From: Ailanthus altissimus
Taxonomy: Eukaryota > Streptophyta > Magnoliopsida > Sapindales > Simaroubaceae
DNA: 64,000 nucleotides
Direction: 5' to 3'
NCBI GenBank assembly: GCA_946807835.1
Contig: OX327693.1
Coordinates: forward strand, 2,869,501-2,933,500
In this document: one piece after another, positions 47,886 to 60,313 of the stretch
How the letters are laid out: each line of letters begins with the position of its first letter
Position numbering within the stretch: position 1 is the first letter of the stretch
Made by a program: the position numbers and the translations under genes
The notes under the pieces: generated by a model
Database searches by the model: none
What the model was told of the DNA's origin: nothing
The model's input: only the letters and a program-made list of their open reading frames with translations

Positions 47886-48956
47886 ATGACTGGCGTGGGA
47901 GTGTTTTCATTCTTTGTTTCTCTAGCAAATATTTTAACAATATTATCACCGGTCTCAGCCGTGCTTAACACCAATCTTATTCGGCAACCCGTTGATCGCA
48001 ATGAAGCTCACCTTTGCTTCTCATGCCTGAGTTGGCGACTTGGAGTGGAAACACATAACATTAGAGATTGGAAACTTGTTCCAAGACACTGTGAAGGATA
48101 CGTGGAGCATTACATGCTAGGCCTGCAGTACTCGGAAGACTCTAAAGCCGTTACCGATGCAGCTTTCCGATATGCTAATAGCCTGAATCTGACCGGTGAC
48201 GGCAAAGACATTTGGATTTTTGACATTGATGAGACCTCGCTTTCTAATTTACCATTTTATGCTCAGTATGGATTCGGGTACGCTATTTAAGAAGTTCTTC
48301 TAGCGTGTTATAATATTTATCAAGTAATCCAGTAAGTTATAGACAAATTGAGGTTTAACATTATTTGTGGTCGAAAATTTCAGGGCTGACCCAGTTAATT
48401 ACACGGCCGCTGAAGTGTGGCTACGCAAAGGGGAAGCGCCAGTATTGCCCGAGAGTCTTGTGCTGTACACAAGATTATTGAGTCTTGGGATTAAGGTTGT
48501 TTTCTTGACGGGAAGACCCGAAGACCTGAGAAGTTCCACAAGAGGTAATCTGAAGAAAGCTGGATACCACACTTGGGAGAAGCTTATCCTCAGGTAATAT
48601 ATATTCGTTAGCAAGCATGCTCTTCTTAAATAAATGAGCTGGGGTTTACGTTTGCAATTCCTATTCCTGTGCATAATTTATGTTATCACAACACAACAGT
48701 TACAAGACCTCAAAATTTCAAACATTTTAAAGCAGTTAATAGTTTTTATTACCATTATTATCATTGGTTTTGACACAGGGATGCAACTCAGTTGAACAAT
48801 ACACAAGTTAAGTACAAATCAGTTGAGAGGGAAAAGCTTGTGAAGAGTGGATATAGAATCGTTGGAAATATTGGTGATCAATGGAGTGATCTGCTTGGGC
48901 ATTTTCCTGGCAAGCGCACTTTCAAGCAGCCTAATCCCATGTACTACGTTAAATAG
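47886..48956 (+). CDS. HAD-superfamily (class IIIB, VSP-like) acid phosphatase, copy 2
   Basis: Exons 47886-48277, 48384-48593 and 48779-48956, 259 residues. Splice sites, signal peptide and HAD motifs (DIDET, FLTGRP, YKS, GDQWSD) are the same as in copy 1, and I saw no base change in exons or introns. If the duplication is real, the genome carries two equal genes with the same upstream sequence back to the duplication edge, so both should be expressed alike. Confidence 0.93.
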
Positions 48957-49023
48957 TAAAATGTTTAGTTCCGATGATTGTAGCACTAAAGTGCAAGTGC
49001 CTCCAAGTGCACCAATATTTTAG

Positions 49024-49029
49024 AATAAA
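49024..49029 (+). terminator. Polyadenylation signal AATAAA, copy 2
   Basis: Same position after the stop codon as in copy 1. Confidence 0.5.
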
Positions 49030-50294
49030 TTTTTATGTAATGGCCTCTGGCTTATATATTGGACTTTGATTTAATATCGTTTTCGTTATTAAATTTCTAT
49101 TTAATGGTCTCCAAAGTGCAAGTTTGTTCATTTAAATCACGTTTTCGTCTCAAACAATCGAAATACTTGATGCTTTGAGATGCATACTAACCCTTGGGCA
49201 TAACATGGGTTTATATAGCCTTTAAACATCTTTAGAAATTCTATATTAATTTGGAATAAAATTTCACTCATGGAATCAAAACCAGCTTGAAAATGTCAAA
49301 ACAACATCTTGGTGTTGCGGCTCCAAGGCTTTTCAAACAACTTTCTCGTACTTCTGAGCTTCTCCTTACTTTCGACTCTTTATTTTGCTTTAAGTCTTGT
49401 CCATCAAGTGTACTATTGATCTCATCATTACTATCAAAACTGCCTTCACCACTACAACATGTTCTGACTCTTTGTTTCGCTTCAAGTATTGTCTGTTCAA
49501 TGCATTCATTACCTCATCGCTACTACAAAAATGGTTTTTATTGGCGCTATTTTAAAATGTTTAAGTTGCTCAAGTCAGAAATTAAAGTCTTTTCTTAAAT
49601 TGACTCTTTCAAGGATGACTTAGATAGTTGTAAACAACAAAATCTGCAGACTACGAAGATTGAAAAAGTTACAATTTGTTAGGAAATTAGTTGTTCCATC
49701 CAAAACTCTACCTATTTGCATGAACTGCAAGATATTTGCAACAAGAGGAAAATAACATGGTTTCTAACTTGCCACCTGTCAATGGCATGGAATGGACTTA
49801 AATGTAGCAACCCACCAAGTGAACTGTTCTGGGAATAATCAATCGAAGTTGCTACAAGGGGCATTATCGCCAGTGCCTGCAAACCCATATTTGGATATAT
49901 TGGAAGACCAACATTGATATATCTTACTATCTACAGAAAGAGAAAATTGCATTACCTTATCAGTTGCAAAAAAAATTGGGGATAAAAATAGAATTATAGC
50001 TTTCAGACCCCTTATTACAATTTACCAACAGGAAAATTAATAGATCAAGAATAAACCGTAAAATCAAAGAAAAAAAAACTATCAACCCTGTTATTAACAT
50101 GGGATAACCAACAAAATATCAATAGAAAGAAAACCCTAAAGCTATATCCACTCTTTTACACAAATTATAAAGAACAAAACTTTTAAGAATACATTATTCT
50201 AGACCAGTGCAAACGAAACTTTCTTGATCTAAATCGTAACCAAGCAATAGATTATTACAATAAGAGAGAGAGAGAGTATAAGAAAACAGAAACC
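49030..50294. other. Acid phosphatase 3' flank, copy 2
   Basis: Duplicate of 25598-26862 with the 92-bp repeat at 49374-49532; one C-to-T change near 49381. Confidence 0.5.
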
Positions 50295-50386
50295 TTAAAT
50301 AGCGTCCTTCTCGACCTTGACGTGCATCTCACGAAGAGCCACCACTTCCTCCATTTCCTTCCATCGCTTCTTCATATAATCTAGCT
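50295..50386 (-). pseudogene. PABN-like remnant, copy 2
   Basis: Duplicate of 26863-26954; same residues and stop. Confidence 0.55.
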
Positions 50387-50798
50387 CTTGCAGACACACA
50401 TTCAAACAAACATACACACAAAAGAGAGAGATCCATCTAATAGCTAGGGTTTTAATCAATTAATTCGATTAATCGATTAACCAGTCAATTAATTTTTGGG
50501 GTAAATATCTTCATGGTGGCATCATCAGGGGGCGACATGTTGACATTGGTATTGTGAGTCTCCATGTCATCTTCAATGTCCAGGATTTTGCTTTCGTACA
50601 TCTGTGTTCTTTTTTCTCCATTACAGCTCTCTCTCAATTATATGAAAGACAATGTGTCATTATGATGGTAAGATTAATAGATCAATAAAACATCAAAATA
50701 AGTCAAGGTAACTGGATTTCAGTTCATGTGCATTGGCTCTAGAAATAACATATTATTTAATAGGGATAAGAAAAGCAGTATTCGTGTAAAATTCAAAC

Positions 50799-52216
50799 AT
50801 GTAAAAGTGGATTTATAGGAACTGGTCGCTTAAGATCCCATATAATTTTTGCAAAAGTCTTTCAACAATCATTGATTGCTGTACTAGTAGATATCCAAAC
50901 AACAACTTCAGCTTTTCTCTGACAATAACGATTTCAACTTGATTTTGTCAGTGATGATGTTATTATTATTTTTGTTTTCGCTATTATGGCCATTCTCGAG
51001 GGTGTTTGGGGAATTTGAGAGTTATAATCTAGGATTTTGGGTGAGTTTTGGTGTGAAAAATGGCCATTCTAAAGGGTGTCCAGGTTTATGATGGTAGAGA
51101 TAGGGTTTGATTGTGGTTTATAGCTTATTTTATTTTGTTTTTGTAGCGTTAGAACAACAAGTTAGCATTCAAGCAGAAGAAAATAAAGCTACAACGTTAA
51201 GAGATAGAAAAATCCAGCACCATCGCATAAAGACTTAAACGTTGCAAAGCTGAATTTGCATTTATCATAGAAGTTTTCTACTCTCGTCTTTTTTTTTTTT
51301 TGCAATTGAGAACAATATCAAAGTTAAATTTGGGGTAGGAAAACATTTGTCCGTGTTTATTTACTACTTCATGAATTTTGCTTGTTGCTTTACATAAGTT
51401 ATTTTTGTAGCTTATTAGTTTTGGTTACCGTGATGATCATTAGTCCATGATAAGAAATAAAATATTGGTTGAATTTAATTTCTTCAAATTTTTAGAAAAG
51501 AATAGACGCTTAAAATAATTCTTATATCATGAATCACGAACTGATTTCAATTTTATTTTTTATCACTTATTTGTTGAGCACATTAAAATACACATGTATT
51601 AGTCAATAAGTCTTGAAGATATATATCAATATAAGTTTAAAGTACATTCTTAAAAAAGAAAAAGAAAAATATGTTTAATGCATAAATACCACCGGCTTAT
51701 GAAAAAGAAGAAATTATTTGAAAACGAGTGATTAAAAGAAAGAAAGAAATATATAAGTTCGGGGAAGAGATAAATCAAGGAGAAAAAGATCAAAAGGTTT
51801 CTTAGTAAAGTTTAAATAAAGGAGTAAAGTCTAAATGTTAATGGTGTGATTTGAGCTTCATATTTATCTTTATATCCCACTTTGACCAGAGCCTTTTGTT
51901 TTAAAATAAATAAATCCCTAGATACGTGTATTTCTACATTGATGAAGAGTAGTATGAAAAGCAAGCTTATGTAGTGTTATTATAAATTAAATTATGTTAA
52001 GATATCAATTTTCATATACTATCTTAAGTTATTGAAAGATTGTTTAGTTATTTCAAAAAAGATTTGTATCATTTCAAAAACTTTTGAGACAAATATTTTA
52101 ATCATCTAATCAACTTAGCTTGTTTTAGTTTTGATTTTTATTGTGTCAATAATAACTTGTAAGTGTTTGTATTTATTTTGATTGAGGACGAGCAAAGTCT
52201 TATGTTTAGGGGCATT
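50799..52216 (+). mobile_element. Gypsy 3' internal sequence, copy 2
   Basis: Duplicate of 27367-28784. No coding domain. Confidence 0.6.
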
Positions 52217-53516
52217 TAATAGGGGTTAATTAAGTCTAATATATCTATCTTTCAAGCTTAATACTTGTTCATTGAAATTAAGATTATTTGAATTTTATAT
52301 ATTTTATTGTTATTTTTTAAGTTTGGAGTCAATTTAAAAAATAGTAACAAAAATCCAAAGAAAATAAGGCAAAAACATCAAAATTACTAGAGTATCCTAC
52401 TACAGTAATGAGCTACAATGATTACTATAGTACCAATGTCGTAGCACCTAGAAACAAGTGCCGTGGCACTTAAGATATTGTGTACATTGCCTTAGTGCTC
52501 AAAATCTAGTACCACGGCGCTGCATGAACTAACACATAAACAGCAACACATGAATAGTTTGTATGAATAGTAAAATTCTAATCCGACTTGTGTTTGATGT
52601 TTCAGTCTAATTTAAAGACATAAATCTATAAATAGAAGATCAAAAAGATGTTTTTGAAGAATTGAGAAGAGAGAGAGGATGAGAGAAAAGGAAGAGAGAG
52701 AAAGAGTAATTTTTAAAGGATAAAAAAAACTTGAAGGTTGAAGACTATAGAAAAATTAGTTTTATCTCTTTAACTCTTTATCTTTCTAGTTTTCTATAAT
52801 TTTCATGATATTATTCTTCATAACCTCTAGAATTTTTTATTTCACTAAGACCTATATTTTTAGTTTAAGGTTACAACCTTGGACTCTATATGTGATTGAA
52901 TTTAAATTCTTTTCTTATTTTTATGAACTCAAAAATAGAATTATTAAATTATTCTATGCTTAATGAATTTGACAAAGGAATTTAGGTGTTAGCAATGAAT
53001 AAATTGATATATGATCATAGAGTAATAACTATAAGTTTTATGTGGGATAAATGTATACCTATATGGTTTATATGGTTTTAATAGATTAGTTCATAATAAA
53101 TCATATTCTCATTTGATTACCATAGACATATAAGTACATTTTAGGGTAAGATATAGTTACTTGACCATTAAAAAATGCTTGTAATGATATTAGGGATTTA
53201 GCCAACAATTCATAATAAGGGATTAACTTAAGAAAAGATTAATTGGTTCAAGAAACATATTGAATGATAATTGTGATCCTAGGTTTTATCTATTATTGAT
53301 GATTATATATTCTCATCTTCAATCTTATCTTAATTGCTAGTTTTCTTTTTATTAGATTAGATTACTAAATTTTGATTTTTATTCGTAAGTAAGAAGACAT
53401 AATTTTATTACTTAGCATAATAATAACAATAATTTCTTGCGAGAACAATACTCTACTTACTCTTTATTACTTGATATGATAGTGTGAACTTGCACTTAAA
53501 AAGAGATCGCACATCA
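52217..53516 (+). mobile_element. Ty3/gypsy LTR C, copy 2
   Basis: Duplicate of 28785-30084, 1300 bp. Confidence 0.78.
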
Positions 53517-54526
53517 AATTTTTAATGCAGTTGTCAGGGAATTAATTTTATTGTTCTTGTTAATATTAATACTAATTACCTTACCTTTGCTTCCGAATTT
53601 TTATTTTTTATTTTTTATTTTATTTTTGTTTTTGTACAGTTGCTTTTCAATTCCTTTTGCTTTTGTTTTTGTCCTTTTTCTTTTTTTCGCTTAGGTTATC
53701 TTTCAAATCTATATCATGGTCTATTTATTTCAAATTCAACAGTGGCAGCAAGCACCACCTTTCAAATCTATATCTAGGAAGGCTCAAATCAAGGTAATTT
53801 TGGAGCAACCACCACCATTAGTTTTGGTTAAGTTGATCGTTAATCTAGGATAAGAAATAGATTATTAGCTAATTTATTAAGTCTTTAGAAAATAATATAT
53901 GCTTGAAATAATTCTTATATCATGAATCATGAACTGATTTTAATCTTAATTTTGACCACTTATTTGTTAAGCACATTGAAATACGCATGTTTAGTTAAAT
54001 CTTGTCAAATAAAGATACTTTTTGCTCAAGTAGTATGTCACAGTCTCGAAAACCAATACTTAAGAACTTACTTGATTACTACTTGAGGCAAAATTTTAGG
54101 AAACACATGAATAAGAAACTAGCATTAGGCCATCTTTGGATTGATTGAGCATTTTCTAGCCTACTTTCGATGTATGTTTATCTCTAGTTATCTTATTTTG
54201 AGCAAAAATACACATTTTCTCTATTTAACTACATTATAAACCTTAAGTATTTAAGCTTATTTATCCTAAATGACCCGTAACACTATAAACCTTATGTTTA
54301 CTTAGAAATATTCTTAAAAGAAAAAAAGTTGTGGTTGTATAACAAAATGGGACTGAAGTGGAAAGAAATATGTCTTAAAGGTGCATATGAATCTAACTTT
54401 GGGGGTATATTCTAAAAAATAGGAAAAAAAATTTTAATGCATACACACCCTGAGCTTAAGTAATGGAAGAAATTCTTCGAAAAAGAGGGACTGAAAAAAA
54501 GATGGGAATATCATAAGTTTGAAGAA
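53517..54526 (+). pseudogene. Gypsy internal sequence, gag deleted, copy 2
   Basis: Duplicate of 30085-31094, with the first differences of the more diverged right-hand part (GACCACTT for GATCACTT near 53955; A-run change near 54420). Confidence 0.6.
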
Positions 54527-55108
54527 GGAGATAAATCAAAAAATAAATAATAAAATCTACGATTTTGCATGGATTCATAAAAATTATTTGCATATAGAAA
54601 ATGAATGTATAAGTTATGGTAAAAGTGAAGGGAAAAGGTTTAAGACTTAACTAATTATCGAGACACAAAATGTTAATATCTTAAGCTTTATCTACCACTA
54701 TATAAAATGTGCTAATCTTTATTAGAATGAGTATGTGTGCAAATAAATAAGAGAAAGAGAAAAAAAAAAGTGATCAATCTTTTAAATCATATGTTTGCTA
54801 TATTGAGTTTTGACCAACTATGATAATAGAGAATCTATTTTACCATCTGGTGATGGTACTCATCGAGGAGGGTGGCTGTAGGCATAGAATTGAATTTTAG
54901 AGCTATATAGATCCATCATTACCTATATGAGAGAATGACTATATAATTTAGGATAGTGCTCTCTAACATGTTTTACTATGCTTTAAGCTAGATTTCTTAC
55001 TCTTTGTATATATTTGATTTTGTATTTTACTAGTTGATAATTTATATCTTACAAATATTTAACAATATATATTCTTATATATTGTTGAATTCGAGTCTTC
55101 GACTTACC

Positions 55109-55240
55109 ATGGAAAATTGTATTTCATCATCGTGTTCCTTAGCATGTATTATTGTATTTGTTGTCTTTCTCTTAGCCTTATTGCTTCACTTGAATTCAAG
55201 TTTTCGACTTACCATGGAAAATTGTTGCTGTATACGTTAG
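55109..55240 (+). CDS. Hypothetical short hydrophobic ORF, 43 aa, copy 2
   Basis: Same as 31678-31809 except Phe for Tyr in VVFLLAL, the residue found in the other modules. Confidence 0.25.
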   Translation: MENCISSSCSLACIIVFVVFLLALLLHLNSSFRLTMENCCCIR

Positions 55241-56103
55241 TACTTTGTTATTTCACACTAAAACTTTAAACTTACTTAAGAAAATGACGAGTATTACAAA
55301 TTTCAAATCACATGAAAAATATTCTAGTTAGTAAAAGGAAATCTATTCTGTCAGTTTTGATCTCTCCTAATAGTGAAGTTAGCATCAGACTTAAATAAAT
55401 GAGAGAATTTGATTATCACTTATAGGTAGTAATTTTTAAGTAAATTTTACAGAGAAATAGATGCTTCTTAAAATGATGTGGAAAAATATTTAATAAGAAA
55501 GCTTCTAGGAAAATAACAGGTAAAACTTATGTGTAACAAAAGCAATAATAATAATAAAGGCAAAAACACTATTATCATCTTATTGTTTTTTTAATTTATA
55601 TATAGCACTTTCTCATTGGTGGTTTTTAAAATTACTTATTACTTTCTTTTGGGGGTGCAATTAGTAATATATGATATCATTCTTAAAAACTTAAGTAGAG
55701 AGAAGTGGAATGTATCAAAAAATTAAACGAAGAGAGGGAAAGTTGGGTAGCTAGCTAGTTTAATTGGAAGTATATAGTAAATTTTCCCTTCTAAATATAT
55801 AGTAAATGCTTTTCAGAAAATAAATAATAAAATCTATGATTATACATGGGTTCATAAAAATTATTTATATATAAAAAATGAATTAAGAAGTTGAGGTGAA
55901 AATGAAGAGAAACGGTTTAAGACTTAACTAATTAGTGAGACAAATAATGATAATACCTTAAGTCTTATCTACTACTATATAAAGGGTGCTAATCCTTTAT
56001 TAGAATGAGCATGTGTGAAAATAAGTAAGACAAAAGAAAACAGAGAAGTGATCAATCTTTTAAATCTTATGTTCTATATTTAGAGTTTTGACCAACTACA
56101 ACA

Positions 56104-56166
56104 ATGGAGAATTTATATTATGTACTCATTGAGGAGGGTGGCTATGAACAAAAGATTGAATCTTGA
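56104..56166 (+). CDS. Short ORF of unknown family, 20 aa, copy 2
   Basis: MENLYYVLIEEGGYEQKIES; two residues differ from the copy at 32707 (Ser to Gly, Arg to Lys), frame and stop kept. Confidence 0.3.
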   Translation: MENLYYVLIEEGGYEQKIES

Positions 56167-56666
56167 AGCCATACAAATTTGTCACTATTTGTATGAGAGA
56201 AACACTATAAGCTTTAGGACAGAGTACTATTTAAGATGCTTTTTTTATGCTTAAGGTCAAATTTCTTACTCTCTTTATATATTTTATTTTGTATTTAATT
56301 TGTTCATAATTTCTATCTTACAAATATTTAACAATATATATTCCAATATACAGTTGAATAATATTTAAAATAAATATGCCCAACAATATTTATATATATA
56401 TATATATATTGGGATTTAATTTAATATTTAACAATATGAATGACCATTAGAATTTTGGTTTATAAATATATAATATTAAATTCTAAGACATTGTAAATCC
56501 TATCTCTTTGTTTCTAATTTTCATTTCCTTTAATCCCCAAAAGCAATCACAAAAGATAATTACTCAATTGAAAAATATACAGTTTAATATTTATGTGCTT
56601 TTGTTTAAAAGCTCATATATGCTCCGCCATTAACAATTGTGAATGATTTGTTTTTAATTTCAGTCA

Positions 56667-56855
56667 TTGGTGCAACATGTGCTTTTGCTTTTACTACTAT
56701 CAAAATTTTCTTTGCTTTTATTCTTGATTGATCATCTGAAATTTCTACTTCTTTCACAAAAAGAAAAAGTACAATTGAACCACATCTCTTCATCATCGTG
56801 TTCCTTTACAAGCTGCATGTGTTGTCTTCATCTAGGCCTTATGTGCTTTACTTGA
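56667..56855 (+). other. Segment D leucine-rich open frame
   Basis: MVQHVLLLLLLSKFSLLLFL start, 62 codons, directly after a TTTTTAATTTCAGTC acceptor-like site; related frames at 11109 and 23295. The leucine comes from CTTTTGCTTTTA-type low-complexity DNA, so this is weak evidence for coding. A minus-strand frame over it is a shadow. Confidence 0.2.
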
Positions 56856-57440
56856 CATCAACTTACTATGGAAACAAAATTTGTACATAAAATATTGCTT
56901 TGTTACTTTCAATACATATTTTAATTAGATTAAAATTAATTAATAAAATGACAAATCAATCTCAAATTTAAGATTCCCTTAATTAGTAAGATCTCAATAA
57001 TGATACTCGAACTTTGACATTGATATTGTTTACATTAGAGTTGTGGCACGAGGGATTTGATTAACTTTTGCACATTTGAAAGCTTAAAAATATTTTTATG
57101 AATTATTTTCAATTTCTTTTTATGAGAGTTTGCAGGTTCAGAAAAAGTTTTTGATTATAGAAAATGAATTTATAAGTTAAGGTCACTGTGAATGATAGGT
57201 TTGACCATTACCCTTTTTATTGGGTCTACTTTTCCAATAAACAGGTTTTGGTTCTTTCCTTCTTGATAGAGAATATGTTTGGACATGTATAAGTATTGAA
57301 ATACTATATCATTTGTGGGGTATGTGTTCCCCCTTTATAAGATCTACTTCACTAGTGTGGAGTATGAGTTCTTCCCTTTTAATGTTCTTTTTTCATATGG
57401 TCTACTTCTCTAGTATGGGGTAGGACTTCAGTATATGTCT

Positions 57441-58664
57441 ATATCTAGATGGTACAGATGGTTAGTTTTATTATACCATGAGCTTAATGGAAGCTCGTAT
57501 AGGTATATGGGTATTTAGTAAAGACTGGTCATTGAATAGACTTGTGAAGACCTCTAATAGACATCCTATAAAGCAGCTAATGAAAGGTCTTCTCAAATTG
57601 AGTAGTATTCGTAGTCTTTTGACCTGAGCCCCATGGTAGAATTGTGAGTGATCCACCATACTTTGGTTCTATGCATATTAGAGACCTTTCATGGTTTGAC
57701 TGCCGAGTGTCACTGGATATAATCCGATGCTCATGCAGTCCAGTGTATATAGATATGGGATCCGTTAGCTCATATGGATGAGTTATATATTCAGATGCTC
57801 TGAGATTGTATTTCAAAAAGTCTTATGGCCATAAGTAGTAAACCTGAGAAAGAGTCTCCCGTAGGATAAACAATATTATAAAAGTGTTTGCGAACATTAT
57901 TCATAAAAATACAAATCTTGAAACAAGTTCATGGTCGAGCATATAGAGATTTAACGGTGATGATCTATGTCTTTACTCTTCTAGAAAATAAGCGACTAAG
58001 GGATTATACATATATGTATTAACCTGAGCTTGTATATTTCGATGTGCCATTCTATAATTTTTGTAATGTGTGTTTAGGGCATGGTTGACGAACTTATGAA
58101 AAAGTTTTGTAAGACAATATAAAGTGTACTTGTTAAGCACTAGGGTAGCAGACTAGGTTGAATTGTTCGATCTAAAAAAAATTCAAAAAACGAGAAGTGT
58201 TTCAGGATCTCTTGAGTAGCTGATAAGTTTAAGTGTTAAGCCTAAGAGTTTAACAAGTGGCAAGTGATAATTGGTCATTTGGGGTGCAATAAGTTATTGC
58301 TTCCCACCTTATTAGCGTCGTCTGTCAAGCAATGGCATAATGATGCCCTAATTACTTGATAAATGGCAAGGCAAATTGCCTTTTTATGTTATTCAAAGGA
58401 TAGATGTCAAAAAGGTGTACTTATTGCAAATTGTTTACAATTGTTAAATGACTAAGTGTTAGTATAATGTTAGAAAAATTTGAGAAAGGGTTAGACAAAA
58501 CAAAAATTAAAATTTTAATCAACATTTAATTCCCTAATATTATGATATCACTAAGTCAATGACAATTAATGTTTTTGATACCATGGTATTAGCAATTCAC
58601 AAATAGTTTATATTTTTAATACTATAGAATTAGCAATTCATGACACTTTTCTTCACTGACACTA
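57441..58664 (+). repeat. Dispersed repeat, diverged copy of 11401-12520
   Basis: Aligns over about 1.1 kb with 11401-12520 (TTTTGACCTGAGCCC at 57616, AGCAATGGCATAATGATGCC at 58328). 58500-58660 leads into gypsy LTR D as 2240-2384 leads into LTR A. The minus-strand frames at 57471-57816 are chance. Confidence 0.6.
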
Positions 58665-59993
58665 AAGTGGTTAATTAAATATAATATTTTCATATTCCAA
58701 ACTTAATTTTTGCTCCTTGAAATTAAGATTATTCAGCCTTTCATGTATTTTATAATTATATAATAGGTTTAAAGCCAATGGAGCAAATACAGATCAAAAT
58801 ACAAATAAAATAAGGTCAAAATTTCATAATTGCTACAGTACCTTGCTCTACAACAGGCTACAGTGATTACTATGATAACTGTGCCACAGTACTAGTACTG
58901 CAATACCTAAAAACAAGTGCCATGGTGCTAAAGATACTGTGTAGAGTGCTCCAGCATTGTAACACTACGTAAACAATAACATATAAATAGTAATGCGTGA
59001 ATAGAACAAATGGGTAGTAAAATTCTAATCGGACTTATATTTGATGTTTTTCCCGAATTTAAAGATATAAATCTATATCTAGAAGACCAAAATGCCTATT
59101 TTAAAGAATTAAGAAGAGAGAGAAAAAGCAATTTTTGGAGGATCAAGGATACTAGAAGATTAAAGACTACAGAAAAATTAGTTTTATCTTTTGAACTCGT
59201 TATCATTTTTGTTTTCTATAATTTTCTTGATGTTATTCTTCATAAGAGGTAGAACTCTTTATTTCACTGTGACCTAAGTTTCTATTCTAGGGTTACAACT
59301 TTTAACTTAATACGTGATTAAATTCCAACACTTTTCTTATTTTTATGAATTCAATAATAAAATTATTCAATTATTCTATACTTAATGCTTTCTAATTACT
59401 TGATTACTAATTAGATTGTTGTTGGAAACCTAATGAACTTGACAAAGGAATTTAGGTGTTGACCTTGAATAATTTGATATATGATCATAAGGTAACAACT
59501 ATGAGTTTCATGTGGGATAGACGTATACCTACGTGTTATATATGGTATTAATAGTTTAGCTGTTAATGAATCTTTTTCTCATTTAATTACCACAGATATA
59601 TAGGTAATTGTTATAGTAAACTATAAGCACTTGACCATTGACAAATGTTTGTAATGATATTAATGATATAGCCAACAATTCATATTAAGGGATTAACATA
59701 AGAAAAGATTAATTGGTTCAAATAACATATTGAAGGATAATTGAGATCCTATAGTTTATCTATTATTGGAGATTATATCTTCTTATTTTTAGTCTTATTT
59801 TAATTGTTTGTTTTCTTTTTATAGATTAGATTATTATATTTTGATTTTTATTCGTTTGAATAAAAATAGGAAGACGCAATTTTAGTACTTAGTATAACAA
59901 TAACAATAATTCCTCGTGAGAACGATACTTTGCTCATTATATATTTTGTCATAAAATAGCGTACACTTGCACTTAGCTAAAAATCATACATCA
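58665..59993 (+). mobile_element. Ty3/gypsy LTR D
   Basis: About 1.33 kb, closest in motif order and spacing to LTR A. GC-poorer version of the promoter-proximal motif at 58840-58975. Ends CATACATCA, followed by a decayed PBS (GTGGCTATTGGAGAA). Left edge approximate. Confidence 0.73.
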
Positions 59994-60187
59994 AGTTTTT
60001 TGTGTGGCTATTGGAGAATTAAGTTTATTATTCTTGTTAATATTAATACTGATCTATCTTACTTTTACTTCATACTTTTTATTTGTTTTCTTATTTTTAT
60101 ATTATATTATGTTTTCTTTTATTTTTATTTTTGTACCGTTGCTTTTTAATTCTTTTTTTTGTTTAGGTTACTTTACAAATCTACATC

Positions 60188-60313
60188 ATGGTCTATCAAT
60201 TTCAAATTCAACAGGAAGTAGTAGAACATAAATCTTTGATAGTTATTCAATCTCAATGATTAGTAACATTCAACCTAGCATATACCGACCAACCATAAAA
60301 GTCAATTGCTTTG
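60188..60313 (+). pseudogene. Ty3/gypsy gag, N-terminal part
   Basis: ATG at 60188 (MVYQFQIQQEVVEHKSLIVI frame start), matching 7027-7160. It is interrupted after CTTTG at 60309-60313 by the solo LTR and resumes at 61342. Confidence 0.75.

Larger units (their letters stand above)
33123..56522 (+). repeat. 23.4-kb tandem duplication, copy 2
   Basis: About 23,400 bp. Starts with the sequence of 9691 and ends where copy 1 ends (TTTCTAATTTTC), after which the flank continues with ATTTCCTTTAATCCC. The 3-base ATT is shared by the left end, the junction and the right flank. Main length difference: about 34 bp missing near 55300, between two ACAAATT repeats. Confidence 0.95.
54527..57440 (+). repeat. 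Module M4, uninterrupted version
   Basis: Order A, B, C, A, B, D (56640-56900), E with minisatellite (57220-57430). The part up to 56522 duplicates 31095-33122; the rest is the original right flank and aligns with M1 segment D (11140-11400) and with segment E of M2 and M3. Confidence 0.7.

Noticed and set aside
57471..57816. Minus-strand frames of 62 and 79 codons
   Set aside because: Inside a dispersed repeat; the equivalent region at 11401-11760 does not keep them open.
59967..60231. Two hydrophobic plus-strand frames
   Set aside because: T-rich leader of the gypsy element between LTR D and gag; no support for coding.
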